Below, piece by piece: positions 1-8,941 of a stretch of 64,000 nt of DNA. The position numbers were made by a program, and so were the translations under genes. The notes under the pieces are model-generated. The model saw only the letters and a list, made by a program, of their open reading frames with translations, searched no databases and was not told the DNA's origin. How positions within the stretch are numbered: the first letter of the stretch is position 1; every line of letters starts with the position of its first letter. Origin of the DNA: an uncultured bacterium. Its GTDB lineage: Bacteria; Actinomycetota; Coriobacteriia; Coriobacteriales; Coriobacteriaceae. The DNA lies in contig CAJMMA010000003.1 in assembly GCA_905214435.1 (NCBI GenBank), forward strand, positions 1 to 64,000. The letters are read 5' to 3'.

Positions 1-29
1 TTTCCGAGTAAATTCTTGTGGTGGGTACC

Positions 30-884
30 GTGGTTATCAAGCGAGTTTTCAACAACAACGTCGCAATGGTCACTTCGGACGATGGCTCTGAGCTCATCGT
101 CATCGGTCGAGGCCTCTGCTTTGGCCGTCATGCCGGCGATGCCATCGACGAGGCATCGGTCGAAAAGACCTACGCGTTGCAGGAGGGAACTTCTCAGGAT
201 TCGCGTACGATTGACCGCTTGGCACATCTTTTAGAGTCCATCCCCACCGTCAACCTCGTGATTTCCGAGGACATCGTTCAGATGCTTCGTCGAGAGCTCA
301 ATGTTGATATCAACGACAAGATTCTCATTGCTCTCGCAGACCATATCAGCCTTGCTTTGGAGCGCGAGCGCAAGGGCGTCCCCTGCGAGAATCCGTTGCT
401 GCTCGAGATCCAGCAGTTCTATCGCAAGGAGTATGCGCTTGCGGGCCGTGCGCTGCAGATTGTCAAGGAGTATATGGGCATCCAGATGAGCGAAGAAGAG
501 CAGGGTTTTATTACGCTGCATATCGTCAACGCCACCATGCCGCAGCGCTCTGACCGTCTGATTGTTTCGGTCCAGCTTGTTCGCGACGTGCTCGCGATTG
601 TTTCCGAGCACTATGCCACGACCCTTGACGTCACCTCGTTGCCGTACGAGCGTTTCGTTCGCCATCTGCAGTTTTTTGCGCAGCGAGCGCTCGATCCCGC
701 GGCGGGGCAGGTCAATGGCGACGCGCTGTTCCGTATCGATGAAACGGCGTATCCGAGGGCGTTCTCGTGCGCGGAGTCAATTGCCGACCACTTGGCGTCT
801 ACCTATAACGTTGTCGTTACCGATGCCGAGAAGAGTTATCTCGCATATCACATTGTTAACCTGCTTGGAGAACCTGGTCTCTAG
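30..884 (+). CDS. LicT/BglG-family transcriptional antiterminator
   Basis: This is an RNA-binding antiterminator of the BglG/LicT family, which lets transcription pass a leader terminator when the PTS sugar is present. The N-terminal CAT RNA-binding domain (about residues 1-55) starts with the family signature VIKRVFNNNV and has the ELIVIGRGLCFGR segment. Two PRD domains follow (about 65-170 and 170-284), with histidines such as those in LADHIS and TLHIVN that are usual phosphorylation sites. The GTG at 30 gives the conserved family N-terminus; in-frame GTGs at 18 and 21 are also possible, and no clear ribosome site separates them. It lies 99 bases upstream of the PTS gene with no terminator between, so it probably controls the alpha-glucoside operon. 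Its RNA target was not found between 885 and 983 and may lie before the window. Confidence 0.88.
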   Translation: MVIKRVFNNNVAMVTSDDGSELIVIGRGLCFGRHAGDAIDEASVEKTYALQEGTSQDSRTIDRLAHLLESIPTVNLVISEDIVQMLRRELNVDINDKILIALADHISLALERERKGVPCENPLLLEIQQFYRKEYALAGRALQIVKEYMGIQMSEEEQGFITLHIVNATMPQRSDRLIVSVQLVRDVLAIVSEHYATTLDVTSLPYERFVRHLQFFAQRALDPAAGQVNGDALFRIDETAYPRAFSCAESIADHLASTYNVVVTDAEKSYLAYHIVNLLGEPGL

Positions 885-983
885 GCATAACGTGCCCACA
901 CATCGATTGATATAAGGCAAGGCTCACGGTCTTGTCCAGGGCACACCTATCTCAATTTGCGGAAAAGGAAGGGGAGTACCGCT

Positions 984-2600
984 ATGACCGCAAAAAAGAA
1001 GTTCAATTTCAAAGCGCCGTTGGAGGTGTTCGCGAAGTCGATCGTTCAGCCGATGATGTATCTCTCGGTTGCCGGCATCCTGCTCATCGTGGGCATCATT
1101 CTGACCAACAAGACCATCTGCGCCGTGGTCCCCGTGCTGGGCTCCGGCCCGTTCCAGCTTGTGGGCGCCGTTGTCTATCAGTCGCTGATGTTTATCATCA
1201 ACAACCTCTCGATTCTGTTCTGCGTGGGCATCGCCGGCGCCATGGCAAAGAAGAACAAGGGCCATGCTTCGTTGATTGCCCTGATGTCGTTCTTCCTGTT
1301 CCTGCAGGCTAACAACATCGTGCTCAACGCCACCGGCTCTCTTGCCGAAGCGAGCGGCATGCTCGGTCTTACCGGAACCGGCCAGAGCACCGTTATGGGC
1401 ATTCAGGTGCTCGATACCGGCGTGTTTGGCGGCATCATTCTTGGTTGCATCACCGGTGCCGTGTTCAACAAGTACTCGAACAAGCAGTTCCCCATTGCCC
1501 TTTCGATGTTCTCGGGCGTTCGCTTCCCGTTCCTGATCATGATCATCATCTCCTGGATCATGGGCGCTGGCTTCTGCATCGTTTGGCCTCCGGTTCAGGG
1601 TGCCATCTCCTCCGTTGCCGGCATCATTAAGGAGTCGGGCAACATCGGTCTGTTCATCTACGGCATGCTCAACAAGCTGCTCGTTCCCACCGGTCTGCAC
1701 CACCTCATCTACACCCCGTTCCAGTTCTCCGATGTGGGTGGCACCCTGACGCTGGGTGATCAGGTTATCGCCGGCGCCTATCCCATCCGTGTCGCCGAGA
1801 TGGCAATGACGGGCCAGCCCTTCTCTGATAGCACCTACTTCAACAGCTACACCTTCAACAACCTGTGGCCCTACATCGGTATCGGTCTCGCCTTTATCTT
1901 CACCGCCTACAAGGGGAACAAGGATAAGACCAAGGCCGTTATCATCCCGCTGATCATCACCGCCGTGCTCTCCTGTGTCACCGAGCCCATGGACTTCCTC
2001 TTTGTCTTTGCCGCTCCCGTGCTCTTTGTCGTTCACTCGGTTCTTTCCGGTATCTTCCTGGTCCTGCTCAAGGTCCTCTCCGTGCCCGCTTCGACGGCAG
2101 GCGGCATCATCAACATCGTGGTTTCCAACCTGGTTCTTGGTGTCGATAAGACCAACTGGCCGATGATGCTCGTGCTCGGAGTCGTCAACGCCGCTCTGTA
2201 CTTCTTCCTCTTCACCTTCCTTATCAAGAAGCTCAACCTCCACACGCCTGGTCGCGAGGAAGAGTCCGAGCTTGCTGAGTCCGTTGCCGAGGGCGAGGCC
2301 GCCGCGTCTGTCGCGGTGAAGCAGGGCGCTGTTGACGGGAGCCACGCAGAGGGCGTCGATGCAGGTATTGCCGACCTGGTCGCAGGTCTTGGTGGCAAGG
2401 ACAACATCGAGGAGCTCGAGAACTGCTTTACGCGTCTCCGCGTGAACGTTAAGAACCCGGACCTCATCAATGAGGACCTCATCAACCACGTGCCCAACAG
2501 CGGCATCAACCGCAACGGCAATAATATCCAGATCATCTTTGGCATGAAGGTCGCCGAGATGCGCGACAAGGTCGAAAACGCAATTGAGAAGGAGCAGTAA
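984..2600 (+). CDS. PTS alpha-glucoside transporter, EIICB subunit
   Basis: This is a membrane permease of the glucose-superfamily PTS (alpha-glucoside type) that imports and phosphorylates a sugar. The EIIC domain (about residues 1-420) has many hydrophobic segments and family motifs GLHHLIYTPF and TEPMDFLFVFAAP. A charged linker of about 40 residues leads to a C-terminal EIIB domain whose ENCFTRLRV motif carries the phospho-accepting cysteine. No EIIA domain is present, so EIIA must come from elsewhere. The ATG at 984 follows GGAAGGGG at about 967-974. The GH4 gene begins three bases after the stop. A GH4 enzyme of alpha type downstream supports maltose, trehalose-like or related alpha-glucosides as substrate; the exact sugar cannot be read from the sequence. 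Confidence 0.92.
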   Translation: MTAKKKFNFKAPLEVFAKSIVQPMMYLSVAGILLIVGIILTNKTICAVVPVLGSGPFQLVGAVVYQSLMFIINNLSILFCVGIAGAMAKKNKGHASLIALMSFFLFLQANNIVLNATGSLAEASGMLGLTGTGQSTVMGIQVLDTGVFGGIILGCITGAVFNKYSNKQFPIALSMFSGVRFPFLIMIIISWIMGAGFCIVWPPVQGAISSVAGIIKESGNIGLFIYGMLNKLLVPTGLHHLIYTPFQFSDVGGTLTLGDQVIAGAYPIRVAEMAMTGQPFSDSTYFNSYTFNNLWPYIGIGLAFIFTAYKGNKDKTKAVIIPLIITAVLSCVTEPMDFLFVFAAPVLFVVHSVLSGIFLVLLKVLSVPASTAGGIINIVVSNLVLGVDKTNWPMMLVLGVVNAALYFFLFTFLIKKLNLHTPGREEESELAESVAEGEAAASVAVKQGAVDGSHAEGVDAGIADLVAGLGGKDNIEELENCFTRLRVNVKNPDLINEDLINHVPNSGINRNGNNIQIIFGMKVAEMRDKVENAIEKEQ

Positions 2601-2603
2601 ACA

Positions 2604-3986
2604 ATGATCATTACTCTGTGTGGTGGCGGATCCACCTTTACCCCCGGCATCGTCAAGTCCATCGCTCTGCGCAAGGACGAGCTCGACGTTGACGAGATTC
2701 GTCTGTACGACATCAACGAGGAGCGCCAGCGCAAGATCGGCGTGCTCGTGGACTGGATTTTGCACGAGGACCTTGGCCTGGACATCAAGCTCACGGTGAC
2801 CACTGACAAGGAGACTGCCTTTACGGACGCGAGCTTCGTGTTTGCCCAGATGCGCGTGGGCGGCTATGCCATGCGCGAGCAGGACGAGAAGATTCCGCTG
2901 CGTCACGGCTGCGTGGGCCAGGAGACCTGCGGTTGCGGCGGCCTTGCCTACGGCATGCGCACCATCTTCCCCATGGTCGAGCTGATTGACGACGTTGAGA
3001 AGTACGCCAAGAAGGACTACTGGATTCTCAACTACTCCAACCCTGCTGCCATCGTGTCCGAGGGCTGCCGCGTGCTGCGTCCCAACGCTCGCATCATCAA
3101 CATCTGCGACATGCCGATCGCGATCATCGACGTGGTTTGCGCCGCACTCGATATCGACAAGAAGGATGTCGAGTACGATTACTTTGGCCTCAACCACTTT
3201 GGTTGGTTCACCTCGATCCGCCACAAGGGCGAGGAGGTGCTCCCGCAGCTGCGCGAGTACATCAAGGAGCACGAGATTCTGCTGCCCGACTCCTACCTCA
3301 AGGGCATGGGCTCGCTCATGGCAAAGAAGCCCGAGGAGGCCACTGACGAGCACCCCGAGCAGAACCGCCACACCAAGGGCAGCTGGTACTACGTCTGGAA
3401 GGGCGAGTACGAGATCATGGAGTGCTTCCCGGAGTACCTGCCTAACACGTATCTGAACTACTACCTGCAGCAGAAGGAGTTCGTCGAGCATTCCAACCCC
3501 GAGCGCACCCGTGCTAACGAGGTTGAGGAGACGCGCGAGAAGAACCTCTTCGACGGCATCGACCACTACGAGAAGACCGGCGAGATCGACGAGAGTACGT
3601 TCTATGCGGGCAGCCACGGCGACTGGATTGCCGACCTGGCCATCGCTCTGAAGAACGATACCAAGCAGCGCTTCCTGGTCATTTGCGAGAACAAGGGCGC
3701 TATCCCCAACATGCCCTACGACGCCATGGTCGAGCTGCCTGCCTACATTGGCAAGAACGGCCCCGAGGTCATCAGCCGTGACAACATTCCTCTGTTCCAG
3801 CAGGGTCTTATGATGCAGCAGCTGAACTCCGAGAAGCTCGTGGTCGAGGCCACGATCGAGGGTTCGTACGAGAAGGCGCTCAAGGCCTTTACGCTCAACA
3901 AGACCGTGCCTTCGATGAAGGTCGCCAAGGAAGTTCTCGACGACATGATCGAGGCCAACAAGGGTTACTGGCCCGAGCTTAAGTAA
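2604..3986 (+). CDS. GH4 6-phospho-alpha-glucosidase
   Basis: This cytoplasmic GH4 hydrolase cleaves the phosphorylated disaccharide delivered by the PTS, using NAD and a divalent metal. The N-terminal Rossmann motif is GGGSTFTPG. The metal-site segment reads CDMP; the family is known to use CDMP in alpha-specific members (GlvA, MalH) and CN-type motifs in beta-specific ones, so alpha specificity is favoured. The GLNHFGW segment is also typical. At 460 residues it has full family length. The start lies three bases after the EIICB stop, within a translationally coupled operon that ends at the terminator at 4020-4055. Confidence 0.94.
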   Translation: MIITLCGGGSTFTPGIVKSIALRKDELDVDEIRLYDINEERQRKIGVLVDWILHEDLGLDIKLTVTTDKETAFTDASFVFAQMRVGGYAMREQDEKIPLRHGCVGQETCGCGGLAYGMRTIFPMVELIDDVEKYAKKDYWILNYSNPAAIVSEGCRVLRPNARIINICDMPIAIIDVVCAALDIDKKDVEYDYFGLNHFGWFTSIRHKGEEVLPQLREYIKEHEILLPDSYLKGMGSLMAKKPEEATDEHPEQNRHTKGSWYYVWKGEYEIMECFPEYLPNTYLNYYLQQKEFVEHSNPERTRANEVEETREKNLFDGIDHYEKTGEIDESTFYAGSHGDWIADLAIALKNDTKQRFLVICENKGAIPNMPYDAMVELPAYIGKNGPEVISRDNIPLFQQGLMMQQLNSEKLVVEATIEGSYEKALKAFTLNKTVPSMKVAKEVLDDMIEANKGYWPELK

Positions 3987-4019
3987 AAGCAACAGGGTCG
4001 CTGGCCGCATACCTGGAGC

Positions 4020-4055
4020 AATGCCCCGTCCACGTGATTGCGTGGGCGGGGCATT
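4020..4055 (+). terminator. Rho-independent terminator of the alpha-glucoside operon
   Basis: Arms 4020-4034 and 4041-4055 pair over 15 bases with a single G-T pair and a 6-base loop, followed by TGTCATTT. The T tract is weak but the stem is very strong. It separates the sugar operon from the hydrogenase operon. Confidence 0.85.
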
Positions 4056-4058
4056 GTC

Positions 4059-4082
4059 ATTTGGTAACGCGTTTTACCAAAT
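4059..4082. promoter_or_regulatory. Candidate operator palindrome before the hydrogenase operon
   Basis: ATTTGGTAA and TTACCAAAT form a perfect 9-base inverted repeat around a 6-base centre (CGCGTT). It lies just after the terminator and about 160 bases before the first hydrogenase-operon gene. The size fits a dimeric repressor site of GntR or LacI type. A small second hairpin (GACCTAA/TTAGGTC) sits at 4158-4178 in the leader. The regulator is not identifiable from this window. Confidence 0.5.
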
Positions 4083-4242
4083 ATGGCATTTATCTGCGGT
4101 AATGTTCTATTTCACCGCCGAGGGTGACATTTCATACCGCCTGCCGAACTGCGTGGAGACCTAACAACTTTTTAGGTCAGTGTTGTGCGTGTAGCAACTT
4201 CGCTCGGTTTCGCCTCCGGGCTGCCATGTGAGAGGGGATCTT

Positions 4243-6075
4243 ATGGCTCGACTGCACGTAATGGAACGCAGCCACGCTCAGGCCGTCATGGACGACCTGC
4301 ACGATGCGCTCGGACGCCGTCTGGCGGTGAGTTCGCTCGCCCCGTGTCCCGTTGAGTTTACGGCAGCGCTCGTTAACCTGTGCTCCACCCAGAGCTGCGG
4401 CAAGTGCACACCCTGCCGTGTGGGCCTGAGCGCGCTGAGCGACTTGCTCGCCGATGTGCTCGAAGGGCGCGCCGATGAGTCCACGCTCAACCTGATTGAG
4501 CGCACGGCCCGCACCATCTACCTTTCGAGCGACTGCGCCATCGGCTACGAAGCCGGCGCCATGGCACTCACGGCCATTCGCGGCTTCCGTGACGATTTTG
4601 AGCGTCACATCCGCGAGCACTCCTGCGGCTTTGACCGCGAGGCCCGCGTCCCGTGCGTCTCGGGCTGCCCGGCGCACGTCGACATTCCCGGTTACATCTC
4701 GCTCGTCGAGGCAGGCCGGTATGCCGACGCCGTCAAGGTCATCCGCAAGAACAACCCACTGCCGCTCGTCTGCGGCTTGGTGTGCGAGCATCCCTGCGAG
4801 ATGCATTGCCGCCGCGGCATGGTCGACGATCCCATGAACATCCTCGCCCTCAAGCGTTTTGCCGTTGAGCACAGCGACCTCAACGACCACAAGCCGCATG
4901 TAGTGGACGACACCGGTAAGCGCGTCGCCGTGATCGGCGGCGGCCCGGCCGGCCTTTCCTGTGCCTACTACCTGGCCGTGATGGGTCATAAGGTGACCAT
5001 CTTTGAGCAGCGTCACCACCTGGGCGGCATGCTGCGCTACGGCATTCCCAGCTACCGTCTGCCGCGCGAGCGCCTGCAGGCCGAGATCGACTGGATCTTG
5101 AGCGCCGGCATCGACGTTGAGCTCGATCACTCCGTCAACGGCGAGGAACTTGCCCGCCTGCGCGACGAGTTCGATGCCGTCTACCTGGCCATTGGCGCCC
5201 ACAGCGATAAGAAGCTCGGCCTTCCGGGCGAGGAAGCGCTCGGCGTGGAGTCGGCCGTCAAGATGCTGCGCGCCATCGGCGACGACGAGCTGCCCGACCT
5301 GAGCGGCCAGCGCGTGTGCGTCATCGGCGGCGGCAACGTGGCCATGGACGTGGCGCGCTTCGCCGTGCGCTGCGGTGCCGAAAAGGTGAGCATCGTCTAC
5401 CGCCGTCGCATCTGCGACATGACGGCCCAGGATGCCGAGATCGCCGGCGCCCAGGCCGAGGGCTGCGAGGTACTGGAGTTGACCGCCCCGCTCGCTATCG
5501 AGACGGGCGAGGAAGGTCGCGTGAGTGGCCTGCGCGTGCAGCCGCAGATCATCGGCGAGCCCCGTCGTGGGCGTCCGGCCCCGCGTGCCGCCGCCACGCC
5601 CGAGCGCGTCATTCCCTGCGAGCGCGTGTTTGTGGCCATTGGCCAGGACATCGATTCCAAGCCGTTTGAGGACATGGGCATCGCCTGCAAGTGGGGTCGC
5701 GTCGTCACCGATTCGGATGGCGCCGTGCCTAACTTCGATGGCCTCTTTAGCGGCGGTGACTGCCAGACCGGCCCCGCCACCGTCATCCGTGCCATCAACG
5801 CCGGCCGCGTTGCTTCGGCAAATATCGACCGCTATCTGGGCTTTGACCACAAGATCAAGCTCGACGTTGAGCTGCCGACCGTGCAGTTTAAGGGCAAGCA
5901 CGAGTGCGGCCGCTGCGAGCTGGGCGAGCGCGAGGCCGGCGAGCGCATCCACGATTGGAATCTGGTCGAGCAGGGCCTTACCGAGGAGGAGGCACGCCAG
6001 GAGGCAAGCCGCTGCCTGCGTTGCGACCACTTTGGCTTTGGCGCGTTCCGCGGAGGGAGGAACCTGGAATGGTAG
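4243..6075 (+). CDS. GltD-like NAD(P)H oxidoreductase with NuoF-type Fe-S domain
   Basis: This is a soluble flavoprotein that probably passes electrons between NAD(P)H and the hydrogenase encoded next. In order it has: a NuoF C-terminal-like 4Fe-4S domain (SCGKCTPCR near residue 50); a Fer4_20/DPYD-type cysteine-rich domain (CVSGCPAHVDIPGY, then CGLVCEHPCEMHCRRG); an FAD-binding motif GGGPAGLSCAYY; a second nucleotide motif GGGNVAMDVARF that follows the NADPH-site pattern of glutamate synthase small subunits; and a C-terminal CGRCELGE/CLRCDH cysteine cluster. Length is 610 residues. The ATG at 4243 follows GAGAGGGG. Its end overlaps the hydrogenase start by 7 bases, implying coupled synthesis. 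It is not a true glutamate synthase subunit, since no GltB is nearby. Confidence 0.88.
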   Translation: MARLHVMERSHAQAVMDDLHDALGRRLAVSSLAPCPVEFTAALVNLCSTQSCGKCTPCRVGLSALSDLLADVLEGRADESTLNLIERTARTIYLSSDCAIGYEAGAMALTAIRGFRDDFERHIREHSCGFDREARVPCVSGCPAHVDIPGYISLVEAGRYADAVKVIRKNNPLPLVCGLVCEHPCEMHCRRGMVDDPMNILALKRFAVEHSDLNDHKPHVVDDTGKRVAVIGGGPAGLSCAYYLAVMGHKVTIFEQRHHLGGMLRYGIPSYRLPRERLQAEIDWILSAGIDVELDHSVNGEELARLRDEFDAVYLAIGAHSDKKLGLPGEEALGVESAVKMLRAIGDDELPDLSGQRVCVIGGGNVAMDVARFAVRCGAEKVSIVYRRRICDMTAQDAEIAGAQAEGCEVLELTAPLAIETGEEGRVSGLRVQPQIIGEPRRGRPAPRAAATPERVIPCERVFVAIGQDIDSKPFEDMGIACKWGRVVTDSDGAVPNFDGLFSGGDCQTGPATVIRAINAGRVASANIDRYLGFDHKIKLDVELPTVQFKGKHECGRCELGEREAGERIHDWNLVEQGLTEEEARQEASRCLRCDHFGFGAFRGGRNLEW

Positions 6076-7880
6076 AGCCCAACAAAACCACTGTCAGCGA
6101 CAACACCGAAAGCGGAGCACTCAACATGGTCAAGCTCACGATCGATAATTGCGAGGTCGTGGTGCCCGAGCACACCACGATCCTGGATGCGGCCAAGTCC
6201 GTCGGCATCCAGATTCCCACCCTGTGCTACCTGCGCGATCTGAACGAGATCGGCGGTTGCCGCGTGTGCGTGGTCGAGGTCGAGGGCTGCGACCAGCTGG
6301 TTGCCGCCTGCAACAACTACGTGCTCGACGGCATGGTGGTCCATACCAACAGTCCCAAGGCCCGCGAGGCCCGTCGCACCAACGTGCAGCTGCTGCTGTC
6401 CCAGCACGACTCGCGCTGTACGAGCTGTGTGCGCAGCGGCAACTGCAACCTGCAGACCATCGCCAACGACCTTGGCATTTTCTATCTGCCGTACGAGCAG
6501 CACCTGGCGCGCGAGGGCTGGGACTTCGATTTCCCCATCATCCGCGATAACGACAAGTGCATCAAATGCATGCGCTGCATCAAGGTGTGCGAGAGCGTGC
6601 AGGGCTTAGGGATTTGGGACCTGACCAACCGCGCCACGCATACCGCCGTGGGCACCCGCGGGCGTGCACCGATCGGCAAGACCGATTGCGTCGCGTGCGG
6701 TCAGTGCATCACGCATTGCCCGACGGGCGCCCTGCGCGAGCGTGACGATACCGAGACCGTGTTCGATGCTCTCGCCGATCCTGACAAGATTGTACTGGTG
6801 CAGATTGCGCCGGCCGTGCGTAGCGCCTGGGGCGAGGAGCTCGGCATTCCGCGCGAGGAGGCTACCGTCGAACGCCTGGCTTGCGCGCTGCGCCGCGTGG
6901 GCTTTGAGTACGTGTTCGACACCGACTTCTCGGCCGACCTCACCATTATGGAGGAGGGATCCGAGCTGCTCGAGCGCCTGGGCGCTGCCTCCAAGGGCGA
7001 GGGCGACAGTCGCGGCTGGCCCATGTTCACGAGTTGCTGCCCGGGCTGGGTGCGCTTTGTGAAGGCGCGCTATCCGGAGTTTGTCGACAGCCTGTCCACG
7101 TTCAAGTCGCCGCAGCAGATGTTCGGCGCCATTGCCAAGACGTACTACGCCAAGGTGTTGGGCGTGGAGCCCGAGCGCCTGTTCGTGGTGTCCGTGATGC
7201 CGTGCACGGCCAAGAAGGCCGAGTGTGCGCTGCCGAGCATGGTGGGCGAGGGCGGCGTGCCCGATGTGGACGTTGCGCTGACGGTGCGCGAGATGGTACG
7301 CATGATTCGCGCGAGCCACGTGAGCGTCGACACGCTTACCGAGGAGCCGCTCGATACGCCGCTGGGCTTTGGCACGGGCGCGGGTGTGATCTTTGGCGCC
7401 ACGGGCGGCGTGATGGAGGCCGCCGTGCGCTCGGCATATTACCTGGTGACGGGCAAGAACCCCGACGCCGAATTCTTTACCGACGTGCGTGGCCTGGACG
7501 GCTGGAAAGAAGCCGTGGCCGATATCGATGGCACCAAGGTGCGCGTCGCCGTGGCACACGGGCTGGGCAACGCCGCCCGTCTGCTCGACGCGATTCGCGA
7601 CGGTCGCGTGAGCTATGACTTCGTTGAGGTCATGGCGTGCCCGGGCGGCTGCGTCGGCGGCGGCGGTCAGCCCATCCACGACGGCTGCGAGCTGGCAGCT
7701 GAGCGCGGCCAGGTGCTGTGGGGCCTGGATGCGAAGGCGGACATTCGCTTCTCGCACGAGAACCCCGATGTCCAGGCATGCTACCGCGAGTTTTTGGGCG
7801 AGCCGCTCTCGCCGCTGGCCGAGGAGCTGCTGCATACCGACCATCACGCATGGACGATGCCTAACGAAGGGACGTGCTAA
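6069..7880 (+). CDS. [FeFe] hydrogenase, catalytic subunit
   Basis: This enzyme reversibly reduces protons to H2. An N-terminal 2Fe-2S ferredoxin domain has C53, C64, C67 and C81. A His-Cys 4Fe-4S region (HDSRCTSCVRSGNC) and two 4Fe-4S motifs (CIKCMRCIKVC and CVACGQCITHCP) follow. All three H-cluster signatures are intact: TSCCPGW, MPCTAKKAE and EVMACPGGCVGGGGQP, so the protein should be catalytic. The length of 603 residues fits a group A enzyme. ATG 6069 has AGGAGG upstream; an internal ATG at 6126 is the alternative. The HydEFG maturases are not in the window. The neighbour suggests NAD(P)H-linked or bifurcating function, but the sequence alone cannot decide the direction. Confidence 0.95.
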   Translation: MVEPNKTTVSDNTESGALNMVKLTIDNCEVVVPEHTTILDAAKSVGIQIPTLCYLRDLNEIGGCRVCVVEVEGCDQLVAACNNYVLDGMVVHTNSPKAREARRTNVQLLLSQHDSRCTSCVRSGNCNLQTIANDLGIFYLPYEQHLAREGWDFDFPIIRDNDKCIKCMRCIKVCESVQGLGIWDLTNRATHTAVGTRGRAPIGKTDCVACGQCITHCPTGALRERDDTETVFDALADPDKIVLVQIAPAVRSAWGEELGIPREEATVERLACALRRVGFEYVFDTDFSADLTIMEEGSELLERLGAASKGEGDSRGWPMFTSCCPGWVRFVKARYPEFVDSLSTFKSPQQMFGAIAKTYYAKVLGVEPERLFVVSVMPCTAKKAECALPSMVGEGGVPDVDVALTVREMVRMIRASHVSVDTLTEEPLDTPLGFGTGAGVIFGATGGVMEAAVRSAYYLVTGKNPDAEFFTDVRGLDGWKEAVADIDGTKVRVAVAHGLGNAARLLDAIRDGRVSYDFVEVMACPGGCVGGGGQPIHDGCELAAERGQVLWGLDAKADIRFSHENPDVQACYREFLGEPLSPLAEELLHTDHHAWTMPNEGTC

Positions 7881-7882
7881 CG

Positions 7883-8938
7883 ATGCGCGCGTTTACTGTT
7901 GAGATGACGCGCCGGGGGTTTGCCTCGGCGCTTGCCGCCGGCGCGCTGTCGCTTGCACTGGTTGGATGTGGCGGCGGGGCCGCGGAGGCTGGGTCTGCTG
8001 CGGGCTCGGCTGCCACGGACGGCGCCGGTGCTGCTGCAGGGCCGGTCGAGGTGCGCGTCGCCTCGCTCAAGGGGCCGACCTCGATTGGCCTGGTGCAGTT
8101 TATGGACCAGGCGGCGAGTGGCGAGACGGATAACGAGTTCGATTTTGCGATCAGCGCCGCGGCCGACGAGATCGTGCCCAAGGTCATTCAGGGCGATGTC
8201 GATATCGCCCTGGTGCCCGCCAACGTGGCGAGCGTTCTCTACAACAAGACCGAGGGCGCGGTGCAGGTCATCGACATCAACACGCTCGGCGTGCTGAGCG
8301 TGGTGACGGGCGACGCGAGTGTGACCTCGTTTGGCGATCTGGCGGGCCATGCCGTCTATATGACGGGCAAGGGCACCACGCCGGAGTACGTCATGAACTA
8401 CCTGCTGGAGCGCGCGGGCCTGACCGGCCAAGTGGCGCTCGAGTTTAAGAGCGAGCCCACCGAGGTGCTGTCGGCCCTGCTTGCCGATCCGTCTGCCGTG
8501 GGTGTGCTGCCCGAGCCGTTTAAGACGGCGGCCGTCGCCAAGAGCGAGGGCAAGCTGTCGGCACCGGTGAGCCTGACCGATGCGTGGGACGAGCTGGTAG
8601 GAGACACGGGCTCGCGCTTGCTGACGGGTGTGACCGTGGTGCGCCGCGCGTTTGCCGAGGAACATCCCGAGGCCGTGGCGGAGTTCTTGAGCTGCCATGC
8701 GGCGAGCGTTAAGGCTGTCAATGCGGCGCCAGCAGACTGGGCGCAGGCCGTGGTCGATGCCGGCATCGTGGATAACGCCAAGATCGCCGAGAAGGCGATT
8801 CCCGGGTGCACGCTCGTGTGCCAGACGGGGAAAGATATGAAGGCGGCGCTCGGTGGGTACCTGCAGGTGCTGGCCGATGCGGACGCGAGTGCCGTGGGCG
8901 GTAAGCTCCCGGCTGACGATTTTTACTACATGGAGTAG
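7883..8938 (+). CDS. NMT1/SsuA-like ABC substrate-binding lipoprotein
   Basis: This is an exported solute-binding lipoprotein of the NMT1/ThiY/SsuA superfamily. The N-terminus has twin arginines (TRRGF), a hydrophobic stretch and the lipobox LVGC, so the mature protein is membrane-anchored and export may be Tat-dependent. The body has family features such as KGPTSIGLVQ, VDIALVPANVASVLYNKT and GKGTTPEYVMNYLL. ATG 7883 lies two bases after the hydrogenase stop with GAAGGGA upstream; ATG 7904 is an alternative. It precedes its own permease-ATPase gene. The ligand cannot be read from the sequence; its place in a hydrogenase operon is unusual. Confidence 0.85.
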   Translation: MRAFTVEMTRRGFASALAAGALSLALVGCGGGAAEAGSAAGSAATDGAGAAAGPVEVRVASLKGPTSIGLVQFMDQAASGETDNEFDFAISAAADEIVPKVIQGDVDIALVPANVASVLYNKTEGAVQVIDINTLGVLSVVTGDASVTSFGDLAGHAVYMTGKGTTPEYVMNYLLERAGLTGQVALEFKSEPTEVLSALLADPSAVGVLPEPFKTAAVAKSEGKLSAPVSLTDAWDELVGDTGSRLLTGVTVVRRAFAEEHPEAVAEFLSCHAASVKAVNAAPADWAQAVVDAGIVDNAKIAEKAIPGCTLVCQTGKDMKAALGGYLQVLADADASAVGGKLPADDFYYME

Positions 8939-8941
8939 CCC

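Noticed and set aside
885..983. RAT antiterminator site between the LicT-like and PTS genes
   Set aside because: No sequence resembling a LicT/BglG target or terminator hairpin is visible; the site may lie before the window.
924..4010. Very long minus-strand open frame (about 1000 codons) opposite the PTS and GH4 genes
   Set aside because: It mirrors the codon structure of the real plus-strand genes, is His/Asp/Val-rich without any domain, and has no ribosome site. High GC makes such shadows common.
4177..6030. 617-codon minus-strand frame opposite the GltD-like gene
   Set aside because: Composition is an antisense artefact (His, Ala, Leu, Asp rich) and the plus-strand frame has unmistakable Fe-S and FAD motifs.
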